A stretch of 64,000 bases of DNA, taken from NCBI GenBank assembly GCA_027483665.1, contig JAIXUC010000039.1, positions 31,814-95,813 on the forward strand, in the 5' to 3' direction. Source of the stretch: Comamonadaceae bacterium. Its GTDB lineage: Bacteria > Pseudomonadota > Gammaproteobacteria > Burkholderiales > Burkholderiaceae_C. Position 1 is the first letter of the stretch. Each line of letters opens with the position of its first letter. The position numbers were made by a program, and so were the translations under genes. The notes beneath the pieces are model-generated. The model made no database searches. It was not told the DNA's origin and saw only the letters and a program-made list of their open reading frames with translations. Shown here piece by piece: positions 45,691 through 56,118 of the stretch.

Positions 45691-46703
45691 GCACATCGAC
45701 CATCCCTTCGGTGGCCCCCGTTCAGTTCATGATGAAGGAGCAACTGCGTGCAGAAGCCGCCATCGAACCCGATGCGGTTTCCACCAAGCCAGCCACCAAA
45801 GAGACGCAGATCATTGCCATTTACGGCAAGGGCGGCATCGGCAAAAGCTTCACGCTGGCCAACCTCAGTTACATGATGGCCCAGCAGGGCAAGAAGGTGC
45901 TGCTGATCGGATGCGATCCGAAGAGCGACACCACCAGCTTGCTGTTTGGCGGCAAGGCCTGCCCGACCATCATCGAGACCAGCTCGCGCAAAAAACTCGC
46001 TGGCGAAGCCGTGCAAATTGGCGACGTGTGCTTCAAGCGCGACGGCGTCTACGCCATGGAATTGGGCGGCCCTGAAGTGGGGCGCGGCTGCGGCGGGCGC
46101 GGGATCATCCACGGCTTCGAGCTGCTGGAAAAGCTGGGCTTCCACGAGTGGGGCTTCGACTACGTGCTGCTCGACTTTTTGGGTGATGTGGTCTGCGGCG
46201 GCTTTGGCCTGCCGATTGCCCGCGACATGTGCCAGAAGGTCATCGTCGTGGCGAGCAACGACCTGCAATCGCTGTATGTCGCCAACAACGTGTGCTCGGC
46301 AGTCGAGTACTTCCGCAAGCTCGGCGGCAACGTCGGCGTGGCCGGCATGGTCATCAACCGCGACGATGGCACCGGTGAAGCCGCTGCCTTTGCGGACAAG
46401 GTGGGCATTCCGGTGCTGTCGACCATTCCAGCCAATGACGACATCCGCCGCAAAAGCGCCAGCTACGAAATCATCGGCAGGCCCGATTCCGCTTGGGGCC
46501 CGATGTTTGCCGAGTTGGCCGAGAACGTGGGCAAGTCCACGCCGCGCCGCCCCAACCCCATGACGCAAGACCAATTGCTGGGCTTGTTCTCTGCCGACAG
46601 CGTCGGGCGCCACGTGGTGCTGGAGCCAGCCACGCAGTTCGACATGTGCGGCAAATCCGAGGTGAAGAAAGAAACCCTCGAAGTGGTCTACGACGAAGTC
46701 TGA
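45687..46703 (+). CDS. bchX: Chlorophyllide a reductase iron protein (subunit X)
   Basis: BchX is the nitrogenase-Fe-protein-like ATP-dependent electron donor for chlorophyllide a reductase, which reduces ring B to yield bacteriochlorin. The 338-residue protein has the P-loop IYGKGGIGKSFTLANLSYM and the two cluster cysteines in GRGCGGRGI and LGDVVCGGFGLP. ATG 45687 overlaps the bchC stop (ATGA), with GGAGAG upstream. Confidence 0.97.
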   Translation: MSTSTIPSVAPVQFMMKEQLRAEAAIEPDAVSTKPATKETQIIAIYGKGGIGKSFTLANLSYMMAQQGKKVLLIGCDPKSDTTSLLFGGKACPTIIETSSRKKLAGEAVQIGDVCFKRDGVYAMELGGPEVGRGCGGRGIIHGFELLEKLGFHEWGFDYVLLDFLGDVVCGGFGLPIARDMCQKVIVVASNDLQSLYVANNVCSAVEYFRKLGGNVGVAGMVINRDDGTGEAAAFADKVGIPVLSTIPANDDIRRKSASYEIIGRPDSAWGPMFAELAENVGKSTPRRPNPMTQDQLLGLFSADSVGRHVVLEPATQFDMCGKSEVKKETLEVVYDEV

Positions 46704-46717
46704 AGCAGGCCTCCAGC

Positions 46718-48265
46718 ATGAGTGCAGTCATCCCTCCCATCGTTGTCGCGCCGACAGCCCAAGACCCCGCCATCGCAGGCGACGGCATGGGCTGCCACGC
46801 GGGTGGTGAAACCCTGCTGGCAGCCGCACGCTCTGCTGGCAAAAGCGAGGTCCTGGACCAATACGCCAAAGACTATCCCAAGGGCCCCCACGATCAGCCG
46901 CAAAGCATGTGCCCGGCCTTTGGCTCGTTGCGCGTCGGTTTGCGCATGCGCCGCACCGCCACCATCCTGTCGGGCTCGGCCTGCTGCGTGTACGGCCTGA
47001 CCTTTACTTCGCATTTCTACGGCGCGCGCCGCAGCGTGGGCTACGTGCCCTTCAACTCTGAAACGCTGGTCACGGGCAAGCTGTTCGAAGACATCCGCGA
47101 CGCAGTCCATGCCCAGGCCGACCCGGCCAAGCTTGACGCCATCGTCATCATCAACCTGTGCGTGCCCACAGCCAGTGGCGTGCCGCTGCAAATCCTGCCG
47201 AAGGAAATCAACGGGGTGCGCGTGATCGGCATCGACGTGCCGGGCTTTGGCGTCCCCACGCATGCCGAGGCCAAGGACGTTTTGGCCGGTGCCATGCTTC
47301 GCTACGCCAGGGCCGAGGCCACCGCAGGCCCGGTGCAAGCGCCGCGCAACGGCATTTCCTCCAAGCCCACCATCACCCTGCTGGGCGAGATGTTCCCGGC
47401 CGACCCCATGATCATCGGCATGATGCTGGAGCCCATGGGCCTGGCCGCCGGCCCCGTGGTACCCACCCGTGAATGGCGTGAGCTGTACGCCGCGCTCGAC
47501 TGCGCGGCAGTGGCCGCCATCCACCCGTTCTACACCGCCAGCGTGCGCGAGTTCGACGCGGCGGGTCGCAGCATCGTTGGGTCTGCGCCAGTGGGACACG
47601 ACGGCACCGAGGCTTGGCTGCAGGCTGTTGGCCAGGCAGCCAACATCGGACAGGCGCAGATCGACGCCGCCAAGAACCGCTTTCTGCCTGCCATTCGTGG
47701 CGCGCTCTCCAAGATGCCGATCAAGGGCCGCATCACGCTCTCAGGCTACGAAGGCTCCGAGCTGCTGGTGGGCCGTTTGCTGGTGGAGTCTGGTGCCGAC
47801 CTGCGTTATGTGGGCACGGCTTGCCCGCGCACCGAATGGAGCGACGCCGACCGCCAGTGGCTGGAGTCCAAGGGCGTGCACGTGCAGTACCGCGCATCGC
47901 TCGAACAAGACTTGGCAGCCATGGAAGAGTTCAAGCCGCATCTGGCCATTGGCACCACGCCCGTGGTGCAAGCCGCCAAGCAGCAATCCATTCCTTCGCT
48001 TTACTTCACCAACCTGATATCGGCGCGACCGCTGATGGGCCCAGCCGGTGCCGGGTCGCTGGCAACGGTGATCAACGCGGCAATAGCCAACCAGGCGCGC
48101 TTTGACGAGATGAAGGCCTTCTTCGGCGACACCGGTGAGGGCCACGCTTCTGGTGTGTGGGAAAGCGCGCACGGCGTGCCTGCAGACAAACCCGAGTTCA
48201 AGGCCGAGCAGCGCCGCTTGTTGGCCAAGAAGGCCAAGAAGCGCAAGGCGGAGGAAATGATATGA
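46718..48265 (+). CDS. bchY: Chlorophyllide a reductase subunit Y
   Basis: BchY is one half of the catalytic BchY-BchZ heterotetramer. The 515-residue protein starts MSAVIPPIVVAPTAQ at 46718. Cysteines likely to bind the iron-sulfur cluster with BchZ occur in QSMCPAFGSLR, GSACCVYGL and IINLCVPTASG. The C-terminus is Lys-rich ([12 protein letters not shown]). Fourteen bases separate it from bchX. Confidence 0.96.
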   Translation: MSAVIPPIVVAPTAQDPAIAGDGMGCHAGGETLLAAARSAGKSEVLDQYAKDYPKGPHDQPQSMCPAFGSLRVGLRMRRTATILSGSACCVYGLTFTSHFYGARRSVGYVPFNSETLVTGKLFEDIRDAVHAQADPAKLDAIVIINLCVPTASGVPLQILPKEINGVRVIGIDVPGFGVPTHAEAKDVLAGAMLRYARAEATAGPVQAPRNGISSKPTITLLGEMFPADPMIIGMMLEPMGLAAGPVVPTREWRELYAALDCAAVAAIHPFYTASVREFDAAGRSIVGSAPVGHDGTEAWLQAVGQAANIGQAQIDAAKNRFLPAIRGALSKMPIKGRITLSGYEGSELLVGRLLVESGADLRYVGTACPRTEWSDADRQWLESKGVHVQYRASLEQDLAAMEEFKPHLAIGTTPVVQAAKQQSIPSLYFTNLISARPLMGPAGAGSLATVINAAIANQARFDEMKAFFGDTGEGHASGVWESAHGVPADKPEFKAEQRRLLAKKAKKRKAEEMI

Positions 48266-48333
48266 GCGCGCAAGGCGGCTTGTTCGTTCTGCTGACCCGC
48301 GCGTCCAAGGCGCTCACAGTGGGAGTGCACTGA
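48262..48333 (+). CDS. Possible 23-residue reading frame between bchY and bchZ
   Basis: ATG 48262 overlaps the bchY stop as ATGA. The frame reads [20 protein letters not shown] and three more residues, and stops one base before the bchZ ATG. It spans the gap completely and could relay ribosomes from bchY to bchZ. It also contains the GGGAG ribosome-binding site of bchZ. It may have no function as a peptide. Confidence 0.3.
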   Translation: MSAQGGLFVLLTRASKALTVGVH

Positions 48334-48334
48334 C

Positions 48335-49846
48335 ATGCTGGTGCTCGACCATGACCGCGCCGGGGGCTACTGGGGAGCGGTGTACGTGTTCACCGCCATC
48401 AAGGGGCTGCAGGTCATCATTGACGGCCCGGTGGGTTGCGAGAACCTGCCAGTCACCTCGGTGTTGCACTACACCGATGCCTTGCCCCCGCACGAGTTGC
48501 CCATCGTGGTGACCGGCTTGGCAGAAGAGCAGTTGGGCCGCGAAGGCACAGAAGGCGCCATGAAGCGGGCGCACGCCTCGCTGGACCCCGACCTGCCGTC
48601 CGTGGTGGTCACGGGCTCCATCGCCGAGATGATCGGCGGCGGTGTGACACCTGAGGGCACGGGCATCCTGCGCTTCCTGCCGCGCACCATCGACGAAGAC
48701 CAATGGCAATGCGCCAACCGCGCCATGTTCTGGCTGTGGAGCGAATACGGCCTGAAAGAAGTGCCAGCGCGCACACCTTTCGCTGAGCGGCCTGCTGGAG
48801 AGAAGCCCCGCGTCAACATCATCGGCCCCAGCTACGGCACCTTCAACTCGCCCAGCGACCTCGCTGAGATTCGTCGCCTGGTGCAAGGCATTGGCGCTGA
48901 AGTGAACATGGTGTTTCCGCTGGGCAGCCACCTGGCTGATGTCTCGCGCCTGGTCGAGGCCGACGTCAACATCTGCATGTACCGTGAGTTCGGCCGCATG
49001 TTGTGCGAAGCGCTAGACCGTCCTTATCTGCAGGCGCCGATCGGCCTGCACAGCACCACCAAGTTCCTGCGCAAGCTCGGCGAACTGCTGCACGTCGACC
49101 CCGAGCCCTTCATCGAGCGCGAGAAGCACACCACCATCAAGCCCATCTGGGACTTGTGGCGCTCGGTCACGCAAGACTTTTTCGGCACGGCCAGCTTCGC
49201 TGTCGTCGCCAACGAAACCTACACCCGGGGCATTCAGCACTTTCTCGAAAGCGAGATGGGCCTGCCTTGCAACTTCGCGGTATCGCGCAAGCCTGGTGAG
49301 AAGACCGACAACGCCGCCGTCCGCCAGCTGCTGCGCGACAAGCCACCGCTGGTGATGTATGGCAGCTACAACGAACGCATGTACCTGGCCGAAGGCGGCG
49401 GGGCGGCCGGTGGCTCGCCGATGCGCGCCACCTTCATTCCGGCCTCGTTCCCTCTGCCCATCATCCGGCGCCACACCGGAACCCCGTTCATGGGTTATGC
49501 CGGTGCGACTTACCTGATTCAAGAGTTTTGCAACGCGCTGTTTGACGCGCTGTTTCACATCTTGCCGCTGGGCACCGAGCTCGACCAAGTCGAGGCTACG
49601 CCCTCACGTGTGGGCGGTGCTGGTGGCGCAGCAGATTCCACGCTGCCCTGGGACGACGAAGCGCAGGCCTTGTTGTCTGAGCGCGTGGCCAGCGAGCCCG
49701 TGCTGGTGCAGATCTCGACGGCCAAGCGCTTGCGTGACCGCATCGAGCGCGACGTGCGCCAAGCCGGTGAGCAGCGTGTGACAGCAGCGCATGTGGTGCG
49801 CGTCACCGGCCAAGCCAGCTTGGCCAAAACCGGAGAGCCCGCATGA
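48335..49846 (+). CDS. bchZ: Chlorophyllide a reductase subunit Z
   Basis: BchZ is the second catalytic subunit of chlorophyllide a reductase. The 503-residue protein starts [20 protein letters not shown], the usual BchZ N-terminus. It has the conserved [20 protein letters not shown] with a cluster cysteine and [20 protein letters not shown]. The last ~80 residues ([20 protein letters not shown] onward) form the PCP-reductase-type C-terminal domain. It overlaps a short downstream frame by four bases and is followed by pufB. Confidence 0.97.
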   Translation: MLVLDHDRAGGYWGAVYVFTAIKGLQVIIDGPVGCENLPVTSVLHYTDALPPHELPIVVTGLAEEQLGREGTEGAMKRAHASLDPDLPSVVVTGSIAEMIGGGVTPEGTGILRFLPRTIDEDQWQCANRAMFWLWSEYGLKEVPARTPFAERPAGEKPRVNIIGPSYGTFNSPSDLAEIRRLVQGIGAEVNMVFPLGSHLADVSRLVEADVNICMYREFGRMLCEALDRPYLQAPIGLHSTTKFLRKLGELLHVDPEPFIEREKHTTIKPIWDLWRSVTQDFFGTASFAVVANETYTRGIQHFLESEMGLPCNFAVSRKPGEKTDNAAVRQLLRDKPPLVMYGSYNERMYLAEGGGAAGGSPMRATFIPASFPLPIIRRHTGTPFMGYAGATYLIQEFCNALFDALFHILPLGTELDQVEATPSRVGGAGGAADSTLPWDDEAQALLSERVASEPVLVQISTAKRLRDRIERDVRQAGEQRVTAAHVVRVTGQASLAKTGEPA

Positions 49847-49971
49847 CAGGTGCTCTCAACTTCTTTCGTTTGCTGCGCGGTGCGCAGCAGACCACCCAAC
49901 GTCCCGGCACTGTGCCGGAACTGCCTCAACCGTGCGGGCTGTGCATGGCAGTGGCCGTCAGGCCTATTTAA
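49843..49971 (+). CDS. Possible 42-residue reading frame between bchZ and pufB
   Basis: ATG 49843 overlaps the bchZ stop as ATGA. The frame [20 protein letters not shown] continues through [20 protein letters not shown] and ends TAA at 49971. The TAAGGAGAG at its end supplies the pufB ribosome-binding site. It contains two hairpins. Its place matches pufQ of Rhodobacter, but length and composition do not resemble PufQ. It could be a translated leader controlling pufB. Confidence 0.4.
   Translation: MTGALNFFRLLRGAQQTTQRPGTVPELPQPCGLCMAVAVRPI
49871..49918 (+). promoter_or_regulatory. Tandem hairpins in the bchZ-pufB junction
   Basis: The first hairpin is TGCTGCGC-GGT-GCGCAGCA (49871-49889, eight perfect pairs). 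The second is CCGGCA-CTG-TGCCGG (49904-49918, six pairs). They lie 65-112 bases before the pufB ATG. Such structures could protect the 5' end of processed puf mRNA or slow read-through from bchZ. No U-tract follows, so they are not typical terminators. Confidence 0.6.
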
Positions 49972-49982
49972 GGAGAGATCCT

Positions 49983-50129
49983 ATGAGTGAACGAACAGGC
50001 TCGATTTCCGGACTCACGGATGCCGAAGCTCAAGAGTTCCACAAGTACTGGGTCCAGGGCTTTGTGGGATTCACTGCGGTTGCAGTGGTGGCCCACTTCC
50101 TGGTCTGGGCTTGGCGTCCCTGGCTGTAA
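49983..50129 (+). CDS. pufB: Light-harvesting 1 beta polypeptide
   Basis: The 48-residue LH1 beta chain has the N-terminal cytoplasmic part, one membrane helix (about residues 25-43) and the two conserved histidines His20 (EFHKYW) and His38 (VVAHFLVW). His38 should bind the bacteriochlorophyll magnesium. It ends RPWL, as usual. AAGGAGAG precedes the ATG. Confidence 0.97.
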   Translation: MSERTGSISGLTDAEAQEFHKYWVQGFVGFTAVAVVAHFLVWAWRPWL

Positions 50130-50174
50130 AGCGCGGGCGATGTGAGCTCGAGCACCTCTGACTAAAGGACCGTC

Positions 50175-50399
50175 ATGAACAAGACTTCAGAACCAACTCT
50201 GCAACAAGCACTGGCGAACGACTCTTTGTTGTTCAAGAGCATCTTCGTGATCAGCTTCGTTGTGTTCCTGGCAGTGGCTCTTACCGGCCAGTTGCTGTTC
50301 TTGCAATGGCGGTCATGGCTGCCAGGGGCGGACGGCAATCAATCGCTGATCAACGACGTGACTTCAGGTGTTTACACCTTCATGTCCCATTTGACTTAA
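50175..50399 (+). CDS. Unrecognised 74-residue single-span protein between pufB and pufA
   Basis: The gene has its own ribosome-binding site (AAAGGA) and is cleanly spaced between pufB and pufA, so it is almost certainly translated. Residues 1-20 are polar, about 21-44 form one hydrophobic helix (KSIFVISFVVFLAVALTGQL), then WRSWLPGADG and a C-terminal amphipathic tail ending TFMSHLT. It resembles an LH alpha chain in layout, and WLPG echoes WLDG of PufA. The helix has no histidine: Gln39 lies where PufA has its ligand His29. Topology also recalls PufX of Rhodobacter, which is encoded after pufM. It could be a diverged alpha-like chain, a ring-opening PufX analogue, or an assembly factor. I do not know a named family for it. 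Confidence 0.85.
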   Translation: MNKTSEPTLQQALANDSLLFKSIFVISFVVFLAVALTGQLLFLQWRSWLPGADGNQSLINDVTSGVYTFMSHLT

Positions 50400-50411
50400 A
50401 GGAGATCCACT

Positions 50412-50594
50412 ATGTGGCGTATTTGGAGACTTTACGACCCGCTTCGTGCCATGGTCGTGCAGGGCGTGTTCCTGTTTGCACTGGCAGCCATGATCCATTT
50501 GGTCTTGTTGAGCACCAACAAGTTCAACTGGCTCGACGGCCCAGCCACCGGTGGTGCGCAGAACTCTGCGATGCCTGCACCTGCCACGAAGTAA
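50412..50594 (+). CDS. pufA: Light-harvesting 1 alpha polypeptide
   Basis: The 60-residue LH1 alpha chain begins MWRIWRLYDPLRAMVVQGVF, typical of alpha chains. The membrane helix contains the bacteriochlorophyll ligand His29 (AAMIHLVLL) and a Trp at 40 (NWLDG). The Pro/Ala-rich C-terminal tail is normal. AAGGAGATC lies just before the ATG. It follows the unknown 74-residue gene by 12 bases. Confidence 0.97.
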   Translation: MWRIWRLYDPLRAMVVQGVFLFALAAMIHLVLLSTNKFNWLDGPATGGAQNSAMPAPATK

Positions 50595-50609
50595 TTCGTG
50601 GTCGGACGA

Positions 50610-50644
50610 CAGACGAAGTGCATGGCTTGCCTGCGCTTCGTCTG
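50610..50644 (+). promoter_or_regulatory. Strong intercistronic hairpin between pufA and pufL
   Basis: CAGACGAAGTGCA (50610-50622) pairs with TGCGCTTCGTCTG (50632-50644) to give 13 pairs with one G-U, closed by a nine-base loop. It lies 16 bases after the pufA stop and has no U-tract. Similar structures in Rhodobacter puf mRNA block 3' decay and give an excess of LH1 over reaction-centre message; the same role is inferred here. Confidence 0.85.
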
Positions 50645-50708
50645 CTTGTCCAACGCGTGGCCTGCGCACCTGGCCAAAGAACAAGACAGACGACTGAGGA
50701 GTTGATAA

Positions 50709-51533
50709 ATGTCCATGCTCAGCTTTGAAAGAAAGTACCGCGTACGAGGCGGTACTCTGATTGGCGGAGACCTGTTTGACTTCTGGGTCGGACCGTTCTA
50801 CGTTGGGTTTTTTGGTGTCACGACGATCTTCTTTTCCGTCCTTGGCACCGCAATGATTCTCTGGGGCGCCTCTCAAGGGCCGACCTGGAACGTCTGGCAA
50901 ATCAACATCGCGCCGCCTGACCTGTCTTACGGTCTGGCGCTCGCACCACTGGCCAAAGGTGGCTTGTGGCAGATCATCACGGTGTGCGCCATCGGGGCCT
51001 TTGGGTCATGGGCGCTGCGCGAGGTGGAAATCTGCCGAAAACTGGGCATGGGCTATCACGTGCCCTTCGCTTTTAGTGTGGCCATCTTCGCCTACGTCAC
51101 GCTGGTGGTTATTCGGCCCGTGTTGATGGGTGCTTGGGGACATGGCTTCCCCTACGGCATCTTGAGCCACCTCGACTGGGTGTCCAACACCGGTTATCAA
51201 TACCTGCACTTTCACTACAACCCGGCGCACATGATCGCGGTGAGTTTCTTCTTCGCCACCACCTTCGCGTTGTCCTTGCACGGTGCGCTGGTGCTGTCTT
51301 CGACCAACCCGCAGAAGGGTCAAACCGTCAAGACACCAGAACACGAAGACACCTTCTTCCGCGACACCATCGGCTACTCCATCGGCACCCTGGGCATTCA
51401 CCGCCTGGGCTTGTTCTTGGCACTGTCGGCAGGCTTCTGGAGCGCGGTTTGCATCGTGATCAGTGGGCCGTTCTGGACCCGAGGCTGGCCCGAGTGGTGG
51501 GGCTGGTGGCTCAACTTGCCCATCTGGCGCTAA
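50709..51533 (+). CDS. pufL: Photosynthetic reaction centre L subunit
   Basis: The 274-residue membrane subunit binds bacteriochlorophylls, bacteriopheophytin, quinone and iron. It begins [20 protein letters not shown] and has five membrane helices. The ligand histidines lie in [31 protein letters not shown] and [16 protein letters not shown] stands upstream of the ATG, although the second ATG (50715) is also possible. Confidence 0.98.
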   Translation: MSMLSFERKYRVRGGTLIGGDLFDFWVGPFYVGFFGVTTIFFSVLGTAMILWGASQGPTWNVWQINIAPPDLSYGLALAPLAKGGLWQIITVCAIGAFGSWALREVEICRKLGMGYHVPFAFSVAIFAYVTLVVIRPVLMGAWGHGFPYGILSHLDWVSNTGYQYLHFHYNPAHMIAVSFFFATTFALSLHGALVLSSTNPQKGQTVKTPEHEDTFFRDTIGYSIGTLGIHRLGLFLALSAGFWSAVCIVISGPFWTRGWPEWWGWWLNLPIWR

Positions 51534-51551
51534 GCACAGCAGGAGACATAC

Positions 51552-52529
51552 ATGGCTGAATATCAGAATCTGTTCACGCAAGTGCAAGTGGTCGCACCAC
51601 TGCACGACGGCGTGCCTCTGCCGCGGGATGACTCGCCGCGCAGCGGGCCGCCCTTCTTGGTTCACCTGCTGGGCCGCATCGGCAACGCTCAAATTGGCCC
51701 GATTTATCTGGGCGGCCTGGGCGTTGCTTCACTCATTTGCGGCTTGCTGGCTTTCTGGATCATCGGCTTCAACATGCTGGCCTCCGTCAACTGGGACCCG
51801 ATCCAGTTCGTGCGCCAACTGTTCTGGCTGTCACTGGAGCCGCCTCCGCCTTCTTACGGACTCAGCCTGCCTGCACTCAATGAAGGCGGCTGGTGGTTGA
51901 TGGCTGGCTTCTTCCTCACGGCTTCCCTGCTGCTCTGGTGGGCGCGCATGTACCGCCGCGCTACGCAGTTGGGCATGGGCACGCACATCGCTTGGGCCTT
52001 CGCCTCGGCCATTTGGTTGTTCTTGGTCCTGGGCTTTTTCCGCCCGGTGCTGATGGGCAGCTGGGGCGAAGCAGTGCCGTTCGGCATCTTCTCGCACCTG
52101 GACTGGACGGCTGCTTTCTCGCTGCGTTACGGCAACCTGTTCTACAACCCGTTCCACATGCTGTCGATTGCATTCCTTTACGGCTCGGCCCTGCTGTTTG
52201 CGATGCACGGTGCCACCATCTTGGCGGTGAGTCGATTCGGTGGCGAGCGCGAGATCGAGCAGATCGTCGACCGTGGCACCGCCTCCGAGCGCGCCGCCCT
52301 GTTCTGGCGCTGGACCATGGGCTTCAACGCGACCATGGAATCCATCCACCGCTACGCCTGGTGGTTCGCTGTGCTGACCCCATTGACCGGTGGCATCGGC
52401 ATCCTGCTGACCGGCACGGTGGTTGACAACTGGTACTTGTGGGCTGTGAAGCACCACGTCGCACCTGGTTACCCCCTGCTGTGGCCCGAAGTTGCAGACC
52501 CAGCCCTGTTGCAAGGAGCCAAGCCATGA
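51552..52529 (+). CDS. pufM: Photosynthetic reaction centre M subunit
   Basis: The 325-residue partner of PufL begins [20 protein letters not shown]. Conserved pieces are [40 protein letters not shown] with histidine ligands, and the iron-site Glu and His in [20 protein letters not shown] and [12 protein letters not shown]. It overlaps pufC by four bases. Confidence 0.98.
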   Translation: MAEYQNLFTQVQVVAPLHDGVPLPRDDSPRSGPPFLVHLLGRIGNAQIGPIYLGGLGVASLICGLLAFWIIGFNMLASVNWDPIQFVRQLFWLSLEPPPPSYGLSLPALNEGGWWLMAGFFLTASLLLWWARMYRRATQLGMGTHIAWAFASAIWLFLVLGFFRPVLMGSWGEAVPFGIFSHLDWTAAFSLRYGNLFYNPFHMLSIAFLYGSALLFAMHGATILAVSRFGGEREIEQIVDRGTASERAALFWRWTMGFNATMESIHRYAWWFAVLTPLTGGIGILLTGTVVDNWYLWAVKHHVAPGYPLLWPEVADPALLQGAKP

Positions 52530-53605
52530 GAACCCTGTCCCTCCAAGGCCTTGTGGCCCTCGGTGTAGCCGTCGCTGTTCTGTCGGGCTGCGAACGTCCG
52601 CCGCCAGATTCCATTCAAAGCGGCTTCCGTGGCACCGCCATGCAGCAGGTCTACAACCCACGCATCCTGGCGGACCAGGCCGATCTGAACAAGGCGCCCG
52701 AGGTCATCCCTGCGGTGTCCTCGGAAGGCCCAAAAGCCAAAGACGTGTACCAAAACGTCCAGGTGCTGGGCAACTTGAGCGTGGGTGAGTTCACCCGCCT
52801 CATGACCGCCATGACCGCTTGGGTGTCGCCACAAGAAGGTTGTACTTACTGCCACAACCCGGCCAACTTTGCGGAAGACAGCAAGTACACCAAAGTGGTG
52901 GCGCGGCGCATGACGGAGATGACGCAGACCATCAACGCAGACTGGAAGACCCACGTGGCAGCCACGGGCGTGACTTGCTACACCTGCCACCGGGGCAACC
53001 CGGTTCCGCAAAACGTGTGGTTTGCCCCGCTGGAGCAAAAGCACGCCAAGCGCATGCTGGGTAACAAGGCGCAGCAAAACACGCCGGCTGAGTCGGTCAC
53101 GCTGGCCACCCTGCCCTATGACCCGTTCACGCCGTTCTTGCTTCAAGACCAAAAGATCGCGGTGAACGGCACCACGGCACTGCCCACTGGCAACCGCCAG
53201 TCGATCAAGCAGGCCGAGTGGACTTTTGGCCTCATGGTTCACATGTCGGATTCCTTGGGCGTGAACTGCACCTTCTGCCACAACACCCGGGCCATCTCTG
53301 AGTGGAAGGAAAGCCCACCCCAGCGCGTCACTGCCTGGCACGGCATCCGCATGGCGCGTGACCTGAACAACGCCTATTTGGAGCCACTCACGCCAGTGTT
53401 CCCGAAGAACCGCCTTGGCCCAACTGGCGACGTGGCTAAAGTCAACTGCACCACCTGCCACCAAGGCGCCTACAAACCGCTGTACGGTGCCCCCATGGCC
53501 AAGGACCACCCAGAACTGCAAGACCGCAACTACGGCGCACCGCCAGCAGCAGCAGCGCCGATCGCGGCAGCAGCCGTGGACCCACTGGCCAAGCCAGCCC
53601 AGTGA
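52526..53605 (+). CDS. pufC: Reaction-centre-bound tetraheme cytochrome c
   Basis: The 359-residue lipoprotein has a signal peptide with lipobox LSGC (Cys22) and four heme c sites, CTYCH (Cys106), CYTCH (Cys151), CTFCH (Cys248) and CTTCH (Cys308). It re-reduces the photo-oxidised special pair from the periplasm. The C-terminal Ala/Pro tail ([20 protein letters not shown]) is low complexity. ATG 52526 overlaps the pufM stop. It is the last gene of the superoperon. Confidence 0.97.
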   Translation: MRTLSLQGLVALGVAVAVLSGCERPPPDSIQSGFRGTAMQQVYNPRILADQADLNKAPEVIPAVSSEGPKAKDVYQNVQVLGNLSVGEFTRLMTAMTAWVSPQEGCTYCHNPANFAEDSKYTKVVARRMTEMTQTINADWKTHVAATGVTCYTCHRGNPVPQNVWFAPLEQKHAKRMLGNKAQQNTPAESVTLATLPYDPFTPFLLQDQKIAVNGTTALPTGNRQSIKQAEWTFGLMVHMSDSLGVNCTFCHNTRAISEWKESPPQRVTAWHGIRMARDLNNAYLEPLTPVFPKNRLGPTGDVAKVNCTTCHQGAYKPLYGAPMAKDHPELQDRNYGAPPAAAAPIAAAAVDPLAKPAQ

Positions 53606-53700
53606 TCCAAGGGTCAGCCCCCGGCCCATCCATCTGAGATGGCGCTGAGGGTTGGCGGCTCAGGGCAGACGACCAAAGCCCCAAGTCCCTCTCACTAAAG

Positions 53701-53727
53701 AAGCACCCCTCGGGGTGCTTTTCTTTT
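53701..53727 (+). terminator. Intrinsic terminator after pufC
   Basis: AAGCACCC-CTCG-GGGTGCTT followed by TTCTTTT is a classic hairpin plus U-rich tract. It ends the puf superoperon about 95 bases after pufC. Confidence 0.92.
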
Positions 53728-53759
53728 ATGGAAGTGGGCCTTAAGGGTCGGCTTAGACC

Positions 53760-53787
53760 TTGAAATGTCACGTTCGAGGTGTATTAT
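53760..53787 (+). promoter_or_regulatory. groESL promoter (sigma-70 type)
   Basis: TTGAAA (53760-53765), a 16-base spacer and TATTAT (53782-53787) fit a housekeeping promoter. The -10 element abuts the CIRCE operator. The CTTGAAA at the -35 also matches the heat-shock sigma-32 consensus, but no matching sigma-32 -10 box is evident. Confidence 0.7.
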
Positions 53788-53813
53788 TAGCACTCGTTGG
53801 TGTTGAGTGCTAA
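53787..53813 (+). promoter_or_regulatory. CIRCE operator for HrcA
   Basis: TTAGCACTC-N9-GAGTGCTAA is a perfect match to the CIRCE inverted repeat. It is bound by the HrcA repressor, which is released on heat stress. It lies about 150 bases upstream of groES. The remaining 5' leader up to 53962 holds no gene. Confidence 0.97.
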
Positions 53814-53962
53814 CAAGGCTTCGGCCTCGTGGCCACGGGCTCACAGCCCACCCTGACACCGGCAGCCACCGGGTAGTTTGAAGCCCACCACGTGGACTGT
53901 TGAAGTCCGCGACGTGGACTGGCCCTACCTGCTGAATGCATCCAAAACCTCAAGGAGAACCC

Positions 53963-55988
<2,026 letters not shown>

Positions 55989-56020
55989 TGACCGCCTGAG
56001 CACCTCGCTGAGAAAGCAAA

Positions 56021-56047
56021 AGGGCCGCAGTGATGCGGCCCTTTTTA
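56021..56047. terminator. Terminator after groEL (bidirectional shape)
   Basis: AGGGCCGCA-GTGA-TGCGGCCCT followed by TTTTA on the plus strand, and by TTTTG on the minus strand. It serves groEL and probably also the converging FG-GAP gene. Confidence 0.92.
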
Positions 56048-56118
56048 CTTGGCTATACCAAGCGCTGCACGGATGGATGGTCCAGCGCGTGGATCGCCGG
56101 ACAACAAGCTCCGGTGCG

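Noticed and set aside
49843..49971. pufQ
   Set aside because: Position matches, but the frame is too short and lacks the PufQ membrane segment.
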